The notes beneath the pieces were generated by a model, which was not told where the DNA came from, did not search any database, and worked only from the letters and a program-made list of their open reading frames with translations. Made by a program: the position numbers and the translations under genes. Positions 6,550-13,834 of a DNA stretch of 23,787 nucleotides are shown here, piece by piece; within the stretch, counting starts at the first letter, position 1; every line of letters begins with the position of its first letter. The DNA lies in the NCBI GenBank assembly GCA_036377415.1, contig DASUYK010000102.1, positions 1 to 23,787 on the forward strand, written 5' to 3'. The DNA comes from DASUPK01 sp036377415. Lineage in GTDB: Bacteria; Actinomycetota; Thermoleophilia; Solirubrobacterales; 70-9.

Positions 6550-7110
6550 CTAGCGCGTGGTGCCGTGAAGCTCGGCCTCGGCGCGCTCGAGCTCGGCGGA
6601 CCAGGCCTCTGCGGAGTCCGGCTGGGGGGCGGGCTCGCGCTCGGCGCGGAGCGCGTGCTCGGTGTAGGCGGTGGCAAGGACGTCCTGAATCGAGATGTCG
6701 GAGCCCTGGCGCGCGTTGGTCTCGGCGAGGCGGCGGCGGGATGCCTGGACGTCGCGGACCTCGTCCGCCAGTGGGCGGTCGGAGAGCGCGGTCCCGGTGG
6801 CGATGCCCTCCCGGATCAGGGCCATCTCGAGGTAGCCCTCGAGAGTTCGGACCTCGCGGCGAGACGCGCGACGAGGCTTGCGGCCGGCGCCGGTGAACGC
6901 GTCCCAGGCGCGGGCGAAGGTGCCGAAGTTGGTGCGCCCGCCGTTTCGGTGGGCGGCGAGCATTGGGCAGACGCCGCCGCGCCTGTCCACGTAGGCGCCG
7001 ACGATCACGCGGTTCTTGCGGATGCCGCGGAGCATGGCCTCCTTGGTGTGGGTCGGCATGGCATAGACGGCATTGCGGAGCCGCCGGGCGTTGTTCCTGT
7101 GCTTCGCCAT
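6550..7110 (-). CDS. Conserved protein of unknown function, Thermoleophilia type
   Basis: A 186-residue protein with a very basic N-terminus (MAKHRNNARRLRNAVYAMP). A compact central region contains NRVIVGAYVDRRGGVCPMLAAHRNGG and FARAWDAFTGAG. A helical charged C-terminal half follows, with heptad-like ADEVRDVQASRRRLAE and AEAWSAELERAEAEL. The central part, with its cysteine and A-H-R-N-G-G turn, looks like the conserved core. I recall similar proteins in Thermoleophilia genomes but no assigned role. The arginine-rich start could bind nucleic acid; that is inference. The gene diverges from the GT1 gene across 39 bp. A TATCCC eight bases before the ATG, with no Shine-Dalgarno, suggests a leaderless mRNA. 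Confidence 0.75.
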   Translation of the reverse strand: MAKHRNNARRLRNAVYAMPTHTKEAMLRGIRKNRVIVGAYVDRRGGVCPMLAAHRNGGRTNFGTFARAWDAFTGAGRKPRRASRREVRTLEGYLEMALIREGIATGTALSDRPLADEVRDVQASRRRLAETNARQGSDISIQDVLATAYTEHALRAEREPAPQPDSAEAWSAELERAEAELHGTTR

Positions 7111-7136
7111 CGGGTCAAGGGATAGCGGCTACGGCG

Positions 7137-7142
7137 TAGGGT
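7137..7142 (+). promoter_or_regulatory. Likely -10 box of a leaderless transcript (GT1 gene)
   Basis: TAGGGT fits the TANNNT -10 pattern and ends 7 bp before the ATG at 7150, placing the transcript start at the start codon. No Shine-Dalgarno is present. The same arrangement, TAGGCT plus 7 bp, precedes the GTG at 12215. Confidence 0.4.
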
Positions 7143-7149
7143 CCGCGCA

Positions 7150-8382
7150 ATGAGCCGCCCATACGGGTCACTTCGGTTGTTGATCGCGGCCTTCGGCGAT
7201 CCGGGTCATGCGTTCCCGGCGATCGCGCTGGCGCGCGAGTTGCGGCGGCGGGGGCACGACGTCCTGGTCGAGACGTGGGAGCACTGGCGGGAGGCGGTCG
7301 AGGATGAGGGGCTGGGGTTCACCGCCGCGCAGGAGTACACGGTGTATCCGCCGCCGGGGCCCGACACGCCCGACGGGCAGACGGCGGCGGCGGCGGCGGG
7401 CGCGCTCGCCAGGCTGATGGAGGGGTTCGAACCGGACCTGGTGGTGAGCGACATCCTCACGCTGGCGCCGACGCTCGCGGCGGAGGTGGCGGGGGTGCCG
7501 CAAGCGACCCTGATCCCGCATGTCTATCCGGTGCAGGAGCCGGGGATGCCGCTTTACTCCGTCGGGCTGCGGCCGCCGCGGACCGCGCTCGGGCGGGCCG
7601 CGTGGCGGGCGACGGGGCCGTTGCTTTCGATGGGGTTGCGGCGGGGGCGGGACGAGCTGAACGAGACCCGGGCGCGGTTGGCGCTGCCGCCGCTCGATCG
7701 GTTTCACGGAGGGATCAGCGAGCTGCTGGCGGTAGTGGGGTCGTTTCCGCACCTGGAGTACCCGCGGGAGTGGCCGGCCCACGTGCGGGTGACGGGGCCG
7801 CTGTTCTACGAGCTGCCCGCCGAGAAGGTGGAGATTCCGGAGGGTGACGACCCGCTTGTGGCGATCGCTCCGAGCACATCCCAGGACCCGGAGTGCGAGC
7901 TGCTGCGGAAGGCGCTGGCGGGACTCGCCGATGAGCCGGTCAGGGTGCTGGCGACGAGAAACAAACAGCGGCCGGAGGTGCCGGTGGAGGTTCCCTCGAA
8001 CGCGGTGCTATTGGACTGGATGCCCTACTCGCAGGTGATGCCCGCCGCGGACGTGGTGATCTGCCACGGGGGGCACGGGACCGTCGCGAGGGCGCTGGCC
8101 ACGGGCGCGCCGCTGCTGGTCTGTCCGGCGGTCGGGGACATGGGCGAGAACGCGGCGCGGGTGGCCTGGTCGGGAACGGGGCTGTCGCTGCCGCGGCGGC
8201 TGCTCTCCCGGCGCGGTATCAGGCTGGCGGTGCGGCGGCTGCTGGGCGAGGAAGGGTTCCGGGCGAAAGCATGCGAGGTCGCCGAGTGGTCAGCCAGTAA
8301 TGACGGATCGATCGCTGCAGCGAACCTGGTCGAGGACGCTGCCTGGAATGCGACGAGCCGGCGCTCGCCGGCTTGCGGGTAG
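7150..8382 (+). CDS. GT1-family (UGT/MGT-like) glycosyltransferase
   Basis: A 410-residue GT-B glycosyltransferase. The N-terminal Rossmann half holds GDPGHAFPAIALARELRRRGH (acceptor domain) and PDLVVSDILTLAP. The C-terminal half holds VLLDWMPYSQVMPAADVVICHGGHGT and GAPLLVCPAVGDMGENAARV, the nucleotide-sugar binding signature of macrolide- and flavonoid-type transferases. It should be cytosolic and glycosylate a small lipophilic acceptor, such as a lipid, carotenoid or secondary metabolite, using a UDP- or TDP-sugar; the acceptor is not predictable. The length is usual for the family. It stands alone, divergent from the unknown gene at 6550 and convergent with tRNA-Asn, 13 bp from the latter. 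Confidence 0.88.
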   Translation: MSRPYGSLRLLIAAFGDPGHAFPAIALARELRRRGHDVLVETWEHWREAVEDEGLGFTAAQEYTVYPPPGPDTPDGQTAAAAAGALARLMEGFEPDLVVSDILTLAPTLAAEVAGVPQATLIPHVYPVQEPGMPLYSVGLRPPRTALGRAAWRATGPLLSMGLRRGRDELNETRARLALPPLDRFHGGISELLAVVGSFPHLEYPREWPAHVRVTGPLFYELPAEKVEIPEGDDPLVAIAPSTSQDPECELLRKALAGLADEPVRVLATRNKQRPEVPVEVPSNAVLLDWMPYSQVMPAADVVICHGGHGTVARALATGAPLLVCPAVGDMGENAARVAWSGTGLSLPRRLLSRRGIRLAVRRLLGEEGFRAKACEVAEWSASNDGSIAAANLVEDAAWNATSRRSPACG

Positions 8383-8395
8383 CTCGTTCCTATAG

Positions 8396-8469
8396 CTCCG
8401 GGGGTGGGACTCGAACCCACAACCTCGCGGTTAACGGCCGCGCGCTCCACCAAGTTGAGCTACCCCGGA
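8396..8469 (-). tRNA. tRNA-Asn (GUU) with atypical C33 and G21
   Basis: A full cloverleaf: acceptor TCCGGGG/CCCCGGA, D stem GCTC/GAGC, anticodon stem CGCGG/CCGCG, variable loop AGGTT, T arm GTGGG-TTCGAGT-CCCAC, and discriminator G as expected for tRNA-Asn. The anticodon is GUU. The anticodon loop reads CCGTTAA, so position 33, almost always U, is C. The D loop ends TGGTG, giving G at position 21 instead of the usual A. All stems pair perfectly, so the fold is preserved. It may be a functional variant or the start of decay. No CCA is encoded. It lies 12 bp downstream of the HNH gene in the same orientation. Confidence 0.88.
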
Positions 8470-8481
8470 TTACATTTCGGG

Positions 8482-9246
8482 CTAATCCAAAGTGCGACCC
8501 TTGAAAGCGGCCCGGCCTCGCAGGTTAGCGTCCTCTCTACAACCGCCGCGGAGGAGCTCCTTTGGGATCTCGGCGACTCCCCGCTCAACCTCGGCGTGAC
8601 AGTTCGCGCAGAGAAGCAAGCACTTCCTCGCCTCCTCGAGCGCCTCGGCGAAGCTGCGCGTATGGCCCGCGCGACTGAGCGTGTAGCGCTTCTGTTCGGG
8701 ATTCAGATGGTGAAAATGAAGGGCCCCCGGGTGGCGGTCATATCCGCAAAGGACGCAGCATCCTCCGGCAGCCTCGACCAAGCGCATCTTGGCACGACGG
8801 CGCCAGTTCGAGACTGCTCGTCTGCGGCATTCCGAGCAGCGGTAGTAGCCGCGACCCTCAAGGATGAACGTCGTCATCCCGTGGTGAGCACAGCTCCTGG
8901 TGATGTGCGTGAGGCCAGCCTCCCTGGCGTGTCGCGTCTGCTGGCGGCGCCAGCCCATCCCGGACGTCTCAAGCCCGTATTTGCGGAGCCAATGCCCAAC
9001 GGTTGACACGCTGAGGCCAAGCACCTCGGAGAGGTCATTCAGCGAGGCACCTTGCCGGACGAGCTCCTCCAGACGTTCCCTCGTGATCTTGCTGTGCTTC
9101 GGTGCGAACTTCTTGGCATTCGCGGCTCGGAGGCCGTGGCGCTTGACCCAGTAACCGATCGTGGTCAGATGCTTCCCGGTCCGCTCACCGATCTCCCTCA
9201 GCGTGAGCCCCTCCGCCAGATAGATTTCGAGTAGTTCCTTCTCCAT
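8482..9246 (-). CDS. HNH endonuclease with two N-terminal helix-turn-helix motifs
   Basis: A 254-residue protein with four parts in order. Two sigma-r4-like helix-turn-helix units lie at about 5-38 (LTLREIGERTGKHLTTIGYW) and 53-90 (SLNDLSEVLGLSVSTVGHWL). A short cysteine/histidine knuckle follows, with CAHHG and later CSEC. The C-terminal HNH nuclease has CCVLCGY, the catalytic LHFHHLNPEQK and the zinc-binding LLCANCH. Such proteins are seen as stand-alone homing-type or accessory nucleases; the HTH pair would provide DNA site recognition. No restriction methylase or toxin partner is nearby. It lies between dnaG and tRNA-Asn, a position open to mobile genes. Start at ATG 9246, with a likely leaderless promoter in the palindrome upstream. 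Confidence 0.85.
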   Translation of the reverse strand: MEKELLEIYLAEGLTLREIGERTGKHLTTIGYWVKRHGLRAANAKKFAPKHSKITRERLEELVRQGASLNDLSEVLGLSVSTVGHWLRKYGLETSGMGWRRQQTRHAREAGLTHITRSCAHHGMTTFILEGRGYYRCSECRRRAVSNWRRRAKMRLVEAAGGCCVLCGYDRHPGALHFHHLNPEQKRYTLSRAGHTRSFAEALEEARKCLLLCANCHAEVERGVAEIPKELLRGGCREDANLRGRAAFKGRTLD

Positions 9247-9248
9247 TT

Positions 9249-9267
9249 GCAGGCATTGTCCGCCTGC
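9249..9267 (-). promoter_or_regulatory. Palindrome over the probable -10 of the HNH gene
   Basis: GCAGGC and GCCTGC form a perfect inverted repeat around GGACAAT. The GACAAT inside (9255-9260) is -10-like and ends 8 bp before the ATG at 9246, with no Shine-Dalgarno between. An operator that blocks the promoter, perhaps bound by the gene's own HTH domains, would look like this. It could equally form a hairpin at the mRNA 5' end. Confidence 0.35.
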
Positions 9268-9357
9268 ATGCGGATGAATCCGGCCCTCGGATGGAGCGAA
9301 TCGGGGCGCGAATGTGGTGTGGGGCGCGCGGCAGTGTGCCGAGTGTGTGAATGCTGG

Positions 9358-11133
9358 CTAGAAGGCGAAGCCGGCGTGCGCGATCCGGTCGGTGAGGGCC
9401 GCCCGCTCACGCGAGAGCCGCGTGCTCGCCTCGTAGTCCCCCGCCCGCTGGGCGGCCGAGATCCCGTCCTCGAGCCGCTGCTGCTCGAGCAGGTCGAAGT
9501 TGAGCTGCATTGCCCCCTCGGAGGCCGGTTCGCTCTCCGCCCGCATCACCAGCTCCGTGATCAGCGGGCCGAGCGCATCGTCCTCCCGCGGCAGCCCGGC
9601 CATCGGATCGTCGAGGTGCTCCTTCAGCCACCCGAGCGCCGGAGCGCCCGAGTCCGAGAGGTGCTCCTCCCGGAGCTCGTCGATGAACCGCCGCCCGGTC
9701 TTCGGATCCGCGATGCACATCGCGAACAGCGCCCGCTCCCGCGTCTCCCGGGGGGTAAGCGCCCACTCCCGCCTCCCCGGCGTCCCTGGCTCCGAGCGCC
9801 GACCGCCGTTTGCGTCGGCGGCCGGCGCGGGATCGGCAGCGCTCCTGACCCGCTCCCGGACCAGGCTCGGATCGGTGTCGATCCGGTCCGCAACCTCGCG
9901 CACCAGCTCGTCGAAGCCGACGGTCGTCTCCCCCATCGCCTTCAGCACCGGGCCCAGGTCGTCCAGCACCCGCTCGCGCCCAGCGACGCTTCCCAGGTCC
10001 CCCCGCCGAAGCGCCGTCCGGACCCGGAAGCTCGGCAGGTCGACAGCCGCATCCACCAGCTCGCTGAACCGGTCAATCGACCCCTCCTGAAGCATGTCCG
10101 CCGGGTCCTCCCCTTCGGGCATCGGCGCCACCCGCAGCTCGATCCCCCTTCCGCCCGCGACCCTCTGTGCCCGGATCATCGCGTCCGCCCCGGCCCGGTC
10201 CGCATCCAGCGCCAGCACCACTGAATCGGTCAACCCCGCGAGCATCGCCAGCTGCTCCGGCGTGATCGCGGTCCCCATGACCGCCACCGCCTCCTCCACC
10301 CCCGCCTGGTGCAGCGCCAGCACGTCCGTGTATCCCTCCACCACGATCGCCCGCCGCGCCTTCGCGATCGGCCCCCGCGCCCTCTCGATCCCGTAGAGCG
10401 TGTGGCTCTTCCGATAGAGCTCCCCCTCCGGCGAGTTCAGGTACTTCGGCTTCGAGTCGGCGCTCAACGCTCGCGCCCCGAACCCCAGCACCCTGCCGCG
10501 CTGGTCGCGGACCGGGAACGTGATCCGCGAGCGGAACCGGTCGTAGTGGCCACCCTGACGGCCCCGCTGGATCAAGCCCGCGGCGAGCAGCTCGTCGACC
10601 TTAAACCCTGCCCGCTGGCTCCCGGTCAGCACCTGGTCCCAGGCGCTCGGCGCCATCCCGACGCCGAACCGCCGTAGGACATCCTCGCGCAGCCCGCGTC
10701 CCGCCAGGTATGCCCGCGCCCTCTTCGCCTTGGGCGAGTCCCAGAGGTAGCGCTCATAGAACTTGGCCGTCCGCTCGAGCAGCTCCCACAGTCGCGCCCT
10801 CCGTCGCCGGGACCGCTCCGCGCGCGGGTCCTCGCTCTCGCGCTCGAGCTCCACTCCAAACCGCTCGGCGAGCGATTCGACCGCGCCGGGGAAGCCCAGC
10901 CCTTCCTTCTCCTCGACGAAGCGGAACACGTCCCCGCTCGCCTCGCAGCCGAAGCAGAAGTAGAGCTTGTCGCGAGGGTTCACCTTGAATGACGGGGTCC
11001 GCTCCTCGTGGAACGGGCAGTTGCCCCAGTAGTCCTGGCCCCGCTGCTGAAGGTCGGTGTAAGCGGAGACGATCTCGACGATGTCCGCCGCGTCCTTGAC
11101 CCGATCGATGCTGTCCTTCGCGAACCTCGCCAT
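9358..11133 (-). CDS. dnaG: DNA primase DnaG
   Basis: Primase of 591 residues that makes RNA primers for chromosome replication with the replicative helicase. The N-terminal CHC2 zinc-binding domain has Cys39, His42, Cys60 and Cys63 in NCPFHEERTPSF and YFCFGCEASGD. The RNA polymerase core and TOPRIM domain carry the EGYTDVLALHQAG and LALDADRAGADAM motifs with the acidic metal ligands. The C-terminal about 150 residues form the helical helicase-binding region. The ATG at 11133 is preferred over the TTG one codon upstream. It follows the dgt stop by 9 bp, so the two are co-transcribed. A low-complexity Pro/Ala/Gly linker joins core and C-terminal domain. Length is normal. Confidence 0.97.
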   Translation of the reverse strand: MARFAKDSIDRVKDAADIVEIVSAYTDLQQRGQDYWGNCPFHEERTPSFKVNPRDKLYFCFGCEASGDVFRFVEEKEGLGFPGAVESLAERFGVELERESEDPRAERSRRRRARLWELLERTAKFYERYLWDSPKAKRARAYLAGRGLREDVLRRFGVGMAPSAWDQVLTGSQRAGFKVDELLAAGLIQRGRQGGHYDRFRSRITFPVRDQRGRVLGFGARALSADSKPKYLNSPEGELYRKSHTLYGIERARGPIAKARRAIVVEGYTDVLALHQAGVEEAVAVMGTAITPEQLAMLAGLTDSVVLALDADRAGADAMIRAQRVAGGRGIELRVAPMPEGEDPADMLQEGSIDRFSELVDAAVDLPSFRVRTALRRGDLGSVAGRERVLDDLGPVLKAMGETTVGFDELVREVADRIDTDPSLVRERVRSAADPAPAADANGGRRSEPGTPGRREWALTPRETRERALFAMCIADPKTGRRFIDELREEHLSDSGAPALGWLKEHLDDPMAGLPREDDALGPLITELVMRAESEPASEGAMQLNFDLLEQQRLEDGISAAQRAGDYEASTRLSRERAALTDRIAHAGFAF

Positions 11134-11142
11134 CAACCCAAT

Positions 11143-12141
11143 CTATTGCTGAGAGACCAGCCGCTCGTGCGTCGCGAGGCAGAATCTGTCGGTCATTCCG
11201 GCCAGATAGTCGGTCACCCGCTGCATCGGGTCGGCGCCGGAATCCGTCGCCGGCACCTCGTCGAGATGCTCAAGGTAGTGCTCGAACAGGGTCCGCAGCG
11301 CCACTCTCGCCCTCTCCTGCTCCGCCCGCGCCTCCGCCCCCAGATACACACGCTCGAACATGAACCTCCGCAGCCGCAGCATCGCCCCCCCGACGTCCTC
11401 GCTCTGCCCGATGTCCCCCTCCGCGCGCGAACGCTCCACCATGTCCTGAACGAGCCGGTCGATCCGCTTCGCCCCGGTCCCCCCGAGGAGCTCGATCTCA
11501 TCGGCGGGCAGGTCCGCCTCCGAGATGATCCCCGCCCTCACGGCGTCGTCGATGTCGTGGTTGATGTAGGCGACGCGATCGACGATCCGCACCACCCTCC
11601 CCTCCAGGGTCGCCGGCCTCTCCGGCCCGGTGTGTCGCAGGATCCCGTCCCTGACCTGCTCGGTCAGGTTGAGGCCGCGGCCGTCATGCCCGAGGACGTC
11701 CACCACCCGTAGCGAGTGCTCGTTGTGGCGGAACCGCTTCCCGTGCTCCCGTAGCGCCTCATCGAGCACCTCCTCCCCGATGTGCCCGAACGGCGGGTGC
11801 CCGAGATCGTGGCCCAAGCCGATCGCCTCGGTCAGGTCCTCGTTCAGCGCCAGCGCCCGCGCGACCGTCCGCGAGATGAAGCAGGCCTCCAGCGTGTGTG
11901 TCAGCCGCGTCCGGTAGTGGTCCCCCTCCGGGGCAACGAAGACCTGGGTCTTGTGCTTCAGCCGCCGAAACGCCTTCGAGTGGACGACCCGGTCGCGATC
12001 ACGCTGGAAGGGCGTTCGGACGGCGCTGTCCTGCTCCGGCTCGCGGCGCCGCGCCGGATACGAGCGCGTCGCCGGCTCCCAGAGATACTCCTCCTCCCAG
12101 GAGCGGACCCGTGACTCGAGGGTGGCGGTGTCCGTGCTCAT
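11143..12141 (-). CDS. dgt: Deoxyguanosine triphosphate triphosphohydrolase (HD domain)
   Basis: A 332-residue HD-superfamily enzyme that splits dNTPs, classically dGTP, into deoxynucleoside and tripolyphosphate, so tuning nucleotide pools. Metal ligands are seen at His82 (THTLE), His111-Asp112 (GHDLGHPPFGH) and Asp196 (YINHDIDD). The RHNEHSLRVV segment and an N-terminal SKAFRRLKHKTQVF segment are typical of the family. The start is taken at ATG 12141 (MSTDT); the longer open frame runs antisense into the divergent dehydrogenase promoter. It is paired with dnaG, an arrangement common in actinobacteria, giving a replication/nucleotide operon. Confidence 0.93.
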   Translation of the reverse strand: MSTDTATLESRVRSWEEEYLWEPATRSYPARRREPEQDSAVRTPFQRDRDRVVHSKAFRRLKHKTQVFVAPEGDHYRTRLTHTLEACFISRTVARALALNEDLTEAIGLGHDLGHPPFGHIGEEVLDEALREHGKRFRHNEHSLRVVDVLGHDGRGLNLTEQVRDGILRHTGPERPATLEGRVVRIVDRVAYINHDIDDAVRAGIISEADLPADEIELLGGTGAKRIDRLVQDMVERSRAEGDIGQSEDVGGAMLRLRRFMFERVYLGAEARAEQERARVALRTLFEHYLEHLDEVPATDSGADPMQRVTDYLAGMTDRFCLATHERLVSQQ

Positions 12142-12173
12142 CGCACCGATGTTCTCACCCCGACCGGCACGAG

Positions 12174-12189
12174 CGGGCCACCCGGCCCG
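12174..12189. repeat. Inverted repeat between divergent dgt and SDR genes
   Basis: CGGGCC and GGCCCG flank ACCC as a perfect 6-bp inverted repeat in the 73-bp divergent promoter region. It could be an operator, but in such GC-rich sequence a chance palindrome is plausible. Confidence 0.25.
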
Positions 12190-12201
12190 GGAAATACGAA
12201 A

Positions 12202-12207
12202 TAGGCT
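12202..12207 (+). promoter_or_regulatory. Likely -10 box of a leaderless transcript (SDR at 12215)
   Basis: TAGGCT ends 7 bp before the GTG at 12215, the spacing expected if transcription starts at the start codon. No Shine-Dalgarno precedes the GTG. Confidence 0.4.
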
Positions 12208-12214
12208 CCATTCC

Positions 12215-12979
12215 GTGGCGGAGACGGCACTGATCACGGGGGCGTCGTCAGGGATCGGAGAGCAGTTCGCGCGCCAACTCGCGGACCGCGGCTACGCGCT
12301 GATCCTGGTAGCCCGCCGTGAGGAGCGGCTGCAGCAGCTCGCCGAGGAGCTCCCGACCGAGGCCCACGTGATCAACTGTGACCTCGCGAACGATGCGGAC
12401 AAGCTGTTCGGGAAGGTACGCAGGCGCCGCCTGCAGGTGGACCTGCTCGTCAACAACGCCGGCTTCGGCCTCCGGGGACGGTTCCTCGAGGGGCCGGAGC
12501 GACGCGACGCGGAGATGGTCCGGGTGAACTGCGAGGCGGTCGTGGTCCTCACCCGCGCCTTCCTTCCCGCGATGATCGACCGCGGGCGGGGCGGCGTGAT
12601 CACCGTCGCCTCCACGGCCGGGATGCAGCCCCTTCCCTACGAGGCGACCTACAGCGCAACCAAGGCCTTCGCGCTCAACTTCACCGAGGCCCTTCACATG
12701 GAGCTGCGCGGCAGCGGCGTCAGGGCCCTCGCCGTCAATCCCGGCCCGGTGCCGACCGAGTGGCAGCAGGTCGCCCGCTACGACGAGGTGGGCGGGGAGA
12801 TGATGCCCGGCGCGATCAAGTCCGACCAGGTCGTGCGCGAGGCGCTCCACGCCTACGACCGCGGCAGCCGCTCGATGGTCCCCGGCCGCTTCTTCCGTAA
12901 CTTCATGCGGCTGAACAACGCGACGCCGCGCGGGATCAAGCTCCGGGTCTCCGAGCGGCTTTACCGGCCGAAGACCTAG
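12215..12979 (+). CDS. Short-chain dehydrogenase/reductase
   Basis: A 254-residue classical SDR. TGASSGIG is at residues 8-15, NNAG at 80-83, and the catalytic Ser133, Tyr146 and Lys150 are in place. LVARREERL after the second strand suggests NADP(H) preference. The C-terminal region (VPGRFFRNFMRLNNATPRG) resembles DltE/YqjQ-like and ketoreductase-type SDRs acting on lipid or carbonyl substrates; the exact substrate is unknown. The open frame extends upstream to 11951, but homology begins only at the GTG at 12215, and the extension is antisense to dgt. The stop overlaps the recO stop in a CTAG. Confidence 0.85.
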   Translation: MAETALITGASSGIGEQFARQLADRGYALILVARREERLQQLAEELPTEAHVINCDLANDADKLFGKVRRRRLQVDLLVNNAGFGLRGRFLEGPERRDAEMVRVNCEAVVVLTRAFLPAMIDRGRGGVITVASTAGMQPLPYEATYSATKAFALNFTEALHMELRGSGVRALAVNPGPVPTEWQQVARYDEVGGEMMPGAIKSDQVVREALHAYDRGSRSMVPGRFFRNFMRLNNATPRGIKLRVSERLYRPKT

Positions 12980-13695
12980 GCGGCGGCTCGCAGCCGGACG
13001 TGCGCGTGATGCTCGAGCGTCTCGGTGATCGCCCGGTCGGCCTGGGCCGCAACGCCCCGCTCCGCCGCCGGCGCGTCAGAGAGCGGCCGCGCGAGGGCAT
13101 CGACCATGAACCGATGCACCTCCTCGTTCAACGGGAACCCTCCCCCCTCGCAGCTCGCGCAGACGACCCCGCCGGCCGAGCCCGAGAACGCGGCCAGGTG
13201 CTCGGCTTCCCCGCAGCTCGCGCAGCTCGCGAGCTCGGGTGAGAACCCGGCCGCGAGCGCGAGCTTGAGGCGGAAGGCGAGCGCCGCCCCCGGAGCGCTC
13301 GCCCCGGCCGGATCTGCGTCGAGCAGTCCCAGGTAGTTGCAGAGCAGGTAGTAGGCGGGCTGGTTCGGCTCCCCGGAATCGAGCAGGCGGAGGACCGCGT
13401 CACACGCCCGGCCCGCCGCACCCAGTGCCGCCCCGTCGGAGCGCAACCGCCCATGCCCCTCCACAGTCGACGCGCCGGTCACGGTGAAGAGGTCGCCCCG
13501 TCCCTCGTAGAGGACGAGGTCGAGCCGGAAGAACGGCTCCAGGCGACCACCGAATCGCGATTTCGGCCGCCGCGAACCCTTTGCGATCGCGCCGATCCGC
13601 CCCCGCGTGGCGGAGTAGAGGTGAACGACCCGGTCGGCCTCGCCGTAGCGGATGCTCCGCAGAACGACGGCCTCGGTCTTGAAGCTCCCGGGCAT
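12976..13695 (-). CDS. recO: DNA repair protein RecO
   Basis: RecO of 239 residues loads RecA on SSB-coated DNA in the RecFOR pathway. The N-terminal OB fold begins FKTEAVVLRSIRYGEADRVV and contains GRIGAIAKGSRRPKSRFGGRLEPF, the family hallmark. The helical C-terminal half carries a four-cysteine zinc motif, CASC and CASC, at about residues 180 and 200. Length is typical. Start at ATG 13695. It is separated from the upstream P1 peptidase gene by 139 bp holding a potential secondary structure, and it converges with the SDR gene with overlapping stop codons. Confidence 0.93.
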   Translation of the reverse strand: MPGSFKTEAVVLRSIRYGEADRVVHLYSATRGRIGAIAKGSRRPKSRFGGRLEPFFRLDLVLYEGRGDLFTVTGASTVEGHGRLRSDGAALGAAGRACDAVLRLLDSGEPNQPAYYLLCNYLGLLDADPAGASAPGAALAFRLKLALAAGFSPELASCASCGEAEHLAAFSGSAGGVVCASCEGGGFPLNEEVHRFMVDALARPLSDAPAAERGVAAQADRAITETLEHHAHVRLRAAA

Positions 13696-13704
13696 GGCCG
13701 ACGA

Positions 13705-13784
13705 ACGTTGCCGTGCCCCCCGGACGGACTACCCATGCCCTCCCGATCCTTGCCGCCTCCGCCGAGCTCGGGATCGGCCAACGT
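13705..13784. other. Nested inverted repeats in the spacer before recO
   Basis: In the 139-bp gap an outer pair ACGTTG (13705-13710) and CAACGT (13779-13784) encloses an inner pair CCGATCC (13743-13749) and GGATCGG (13771-13777). Both pairs are perfect and correctly nested, so an extended imperfect hairpin of about 80 nt is possible on either strand. It might end the upstream operon transcript or act in the recO leader. No known RNA family is recognised. Confidence 0.3.
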
Positions 13785-13834
13785 CGCTGGAGCACCCGGA
13801 AGTAGAGGGCGAGTGCGCCACCGGACGCTCTCCC

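Noticed and set aside
9247..10224. 325-codon plus-strand frame antisense to dnaG
   Set aside because: Low-complexity composition with no motifs, entirely covered by the well-supported primase gene over most of its length.
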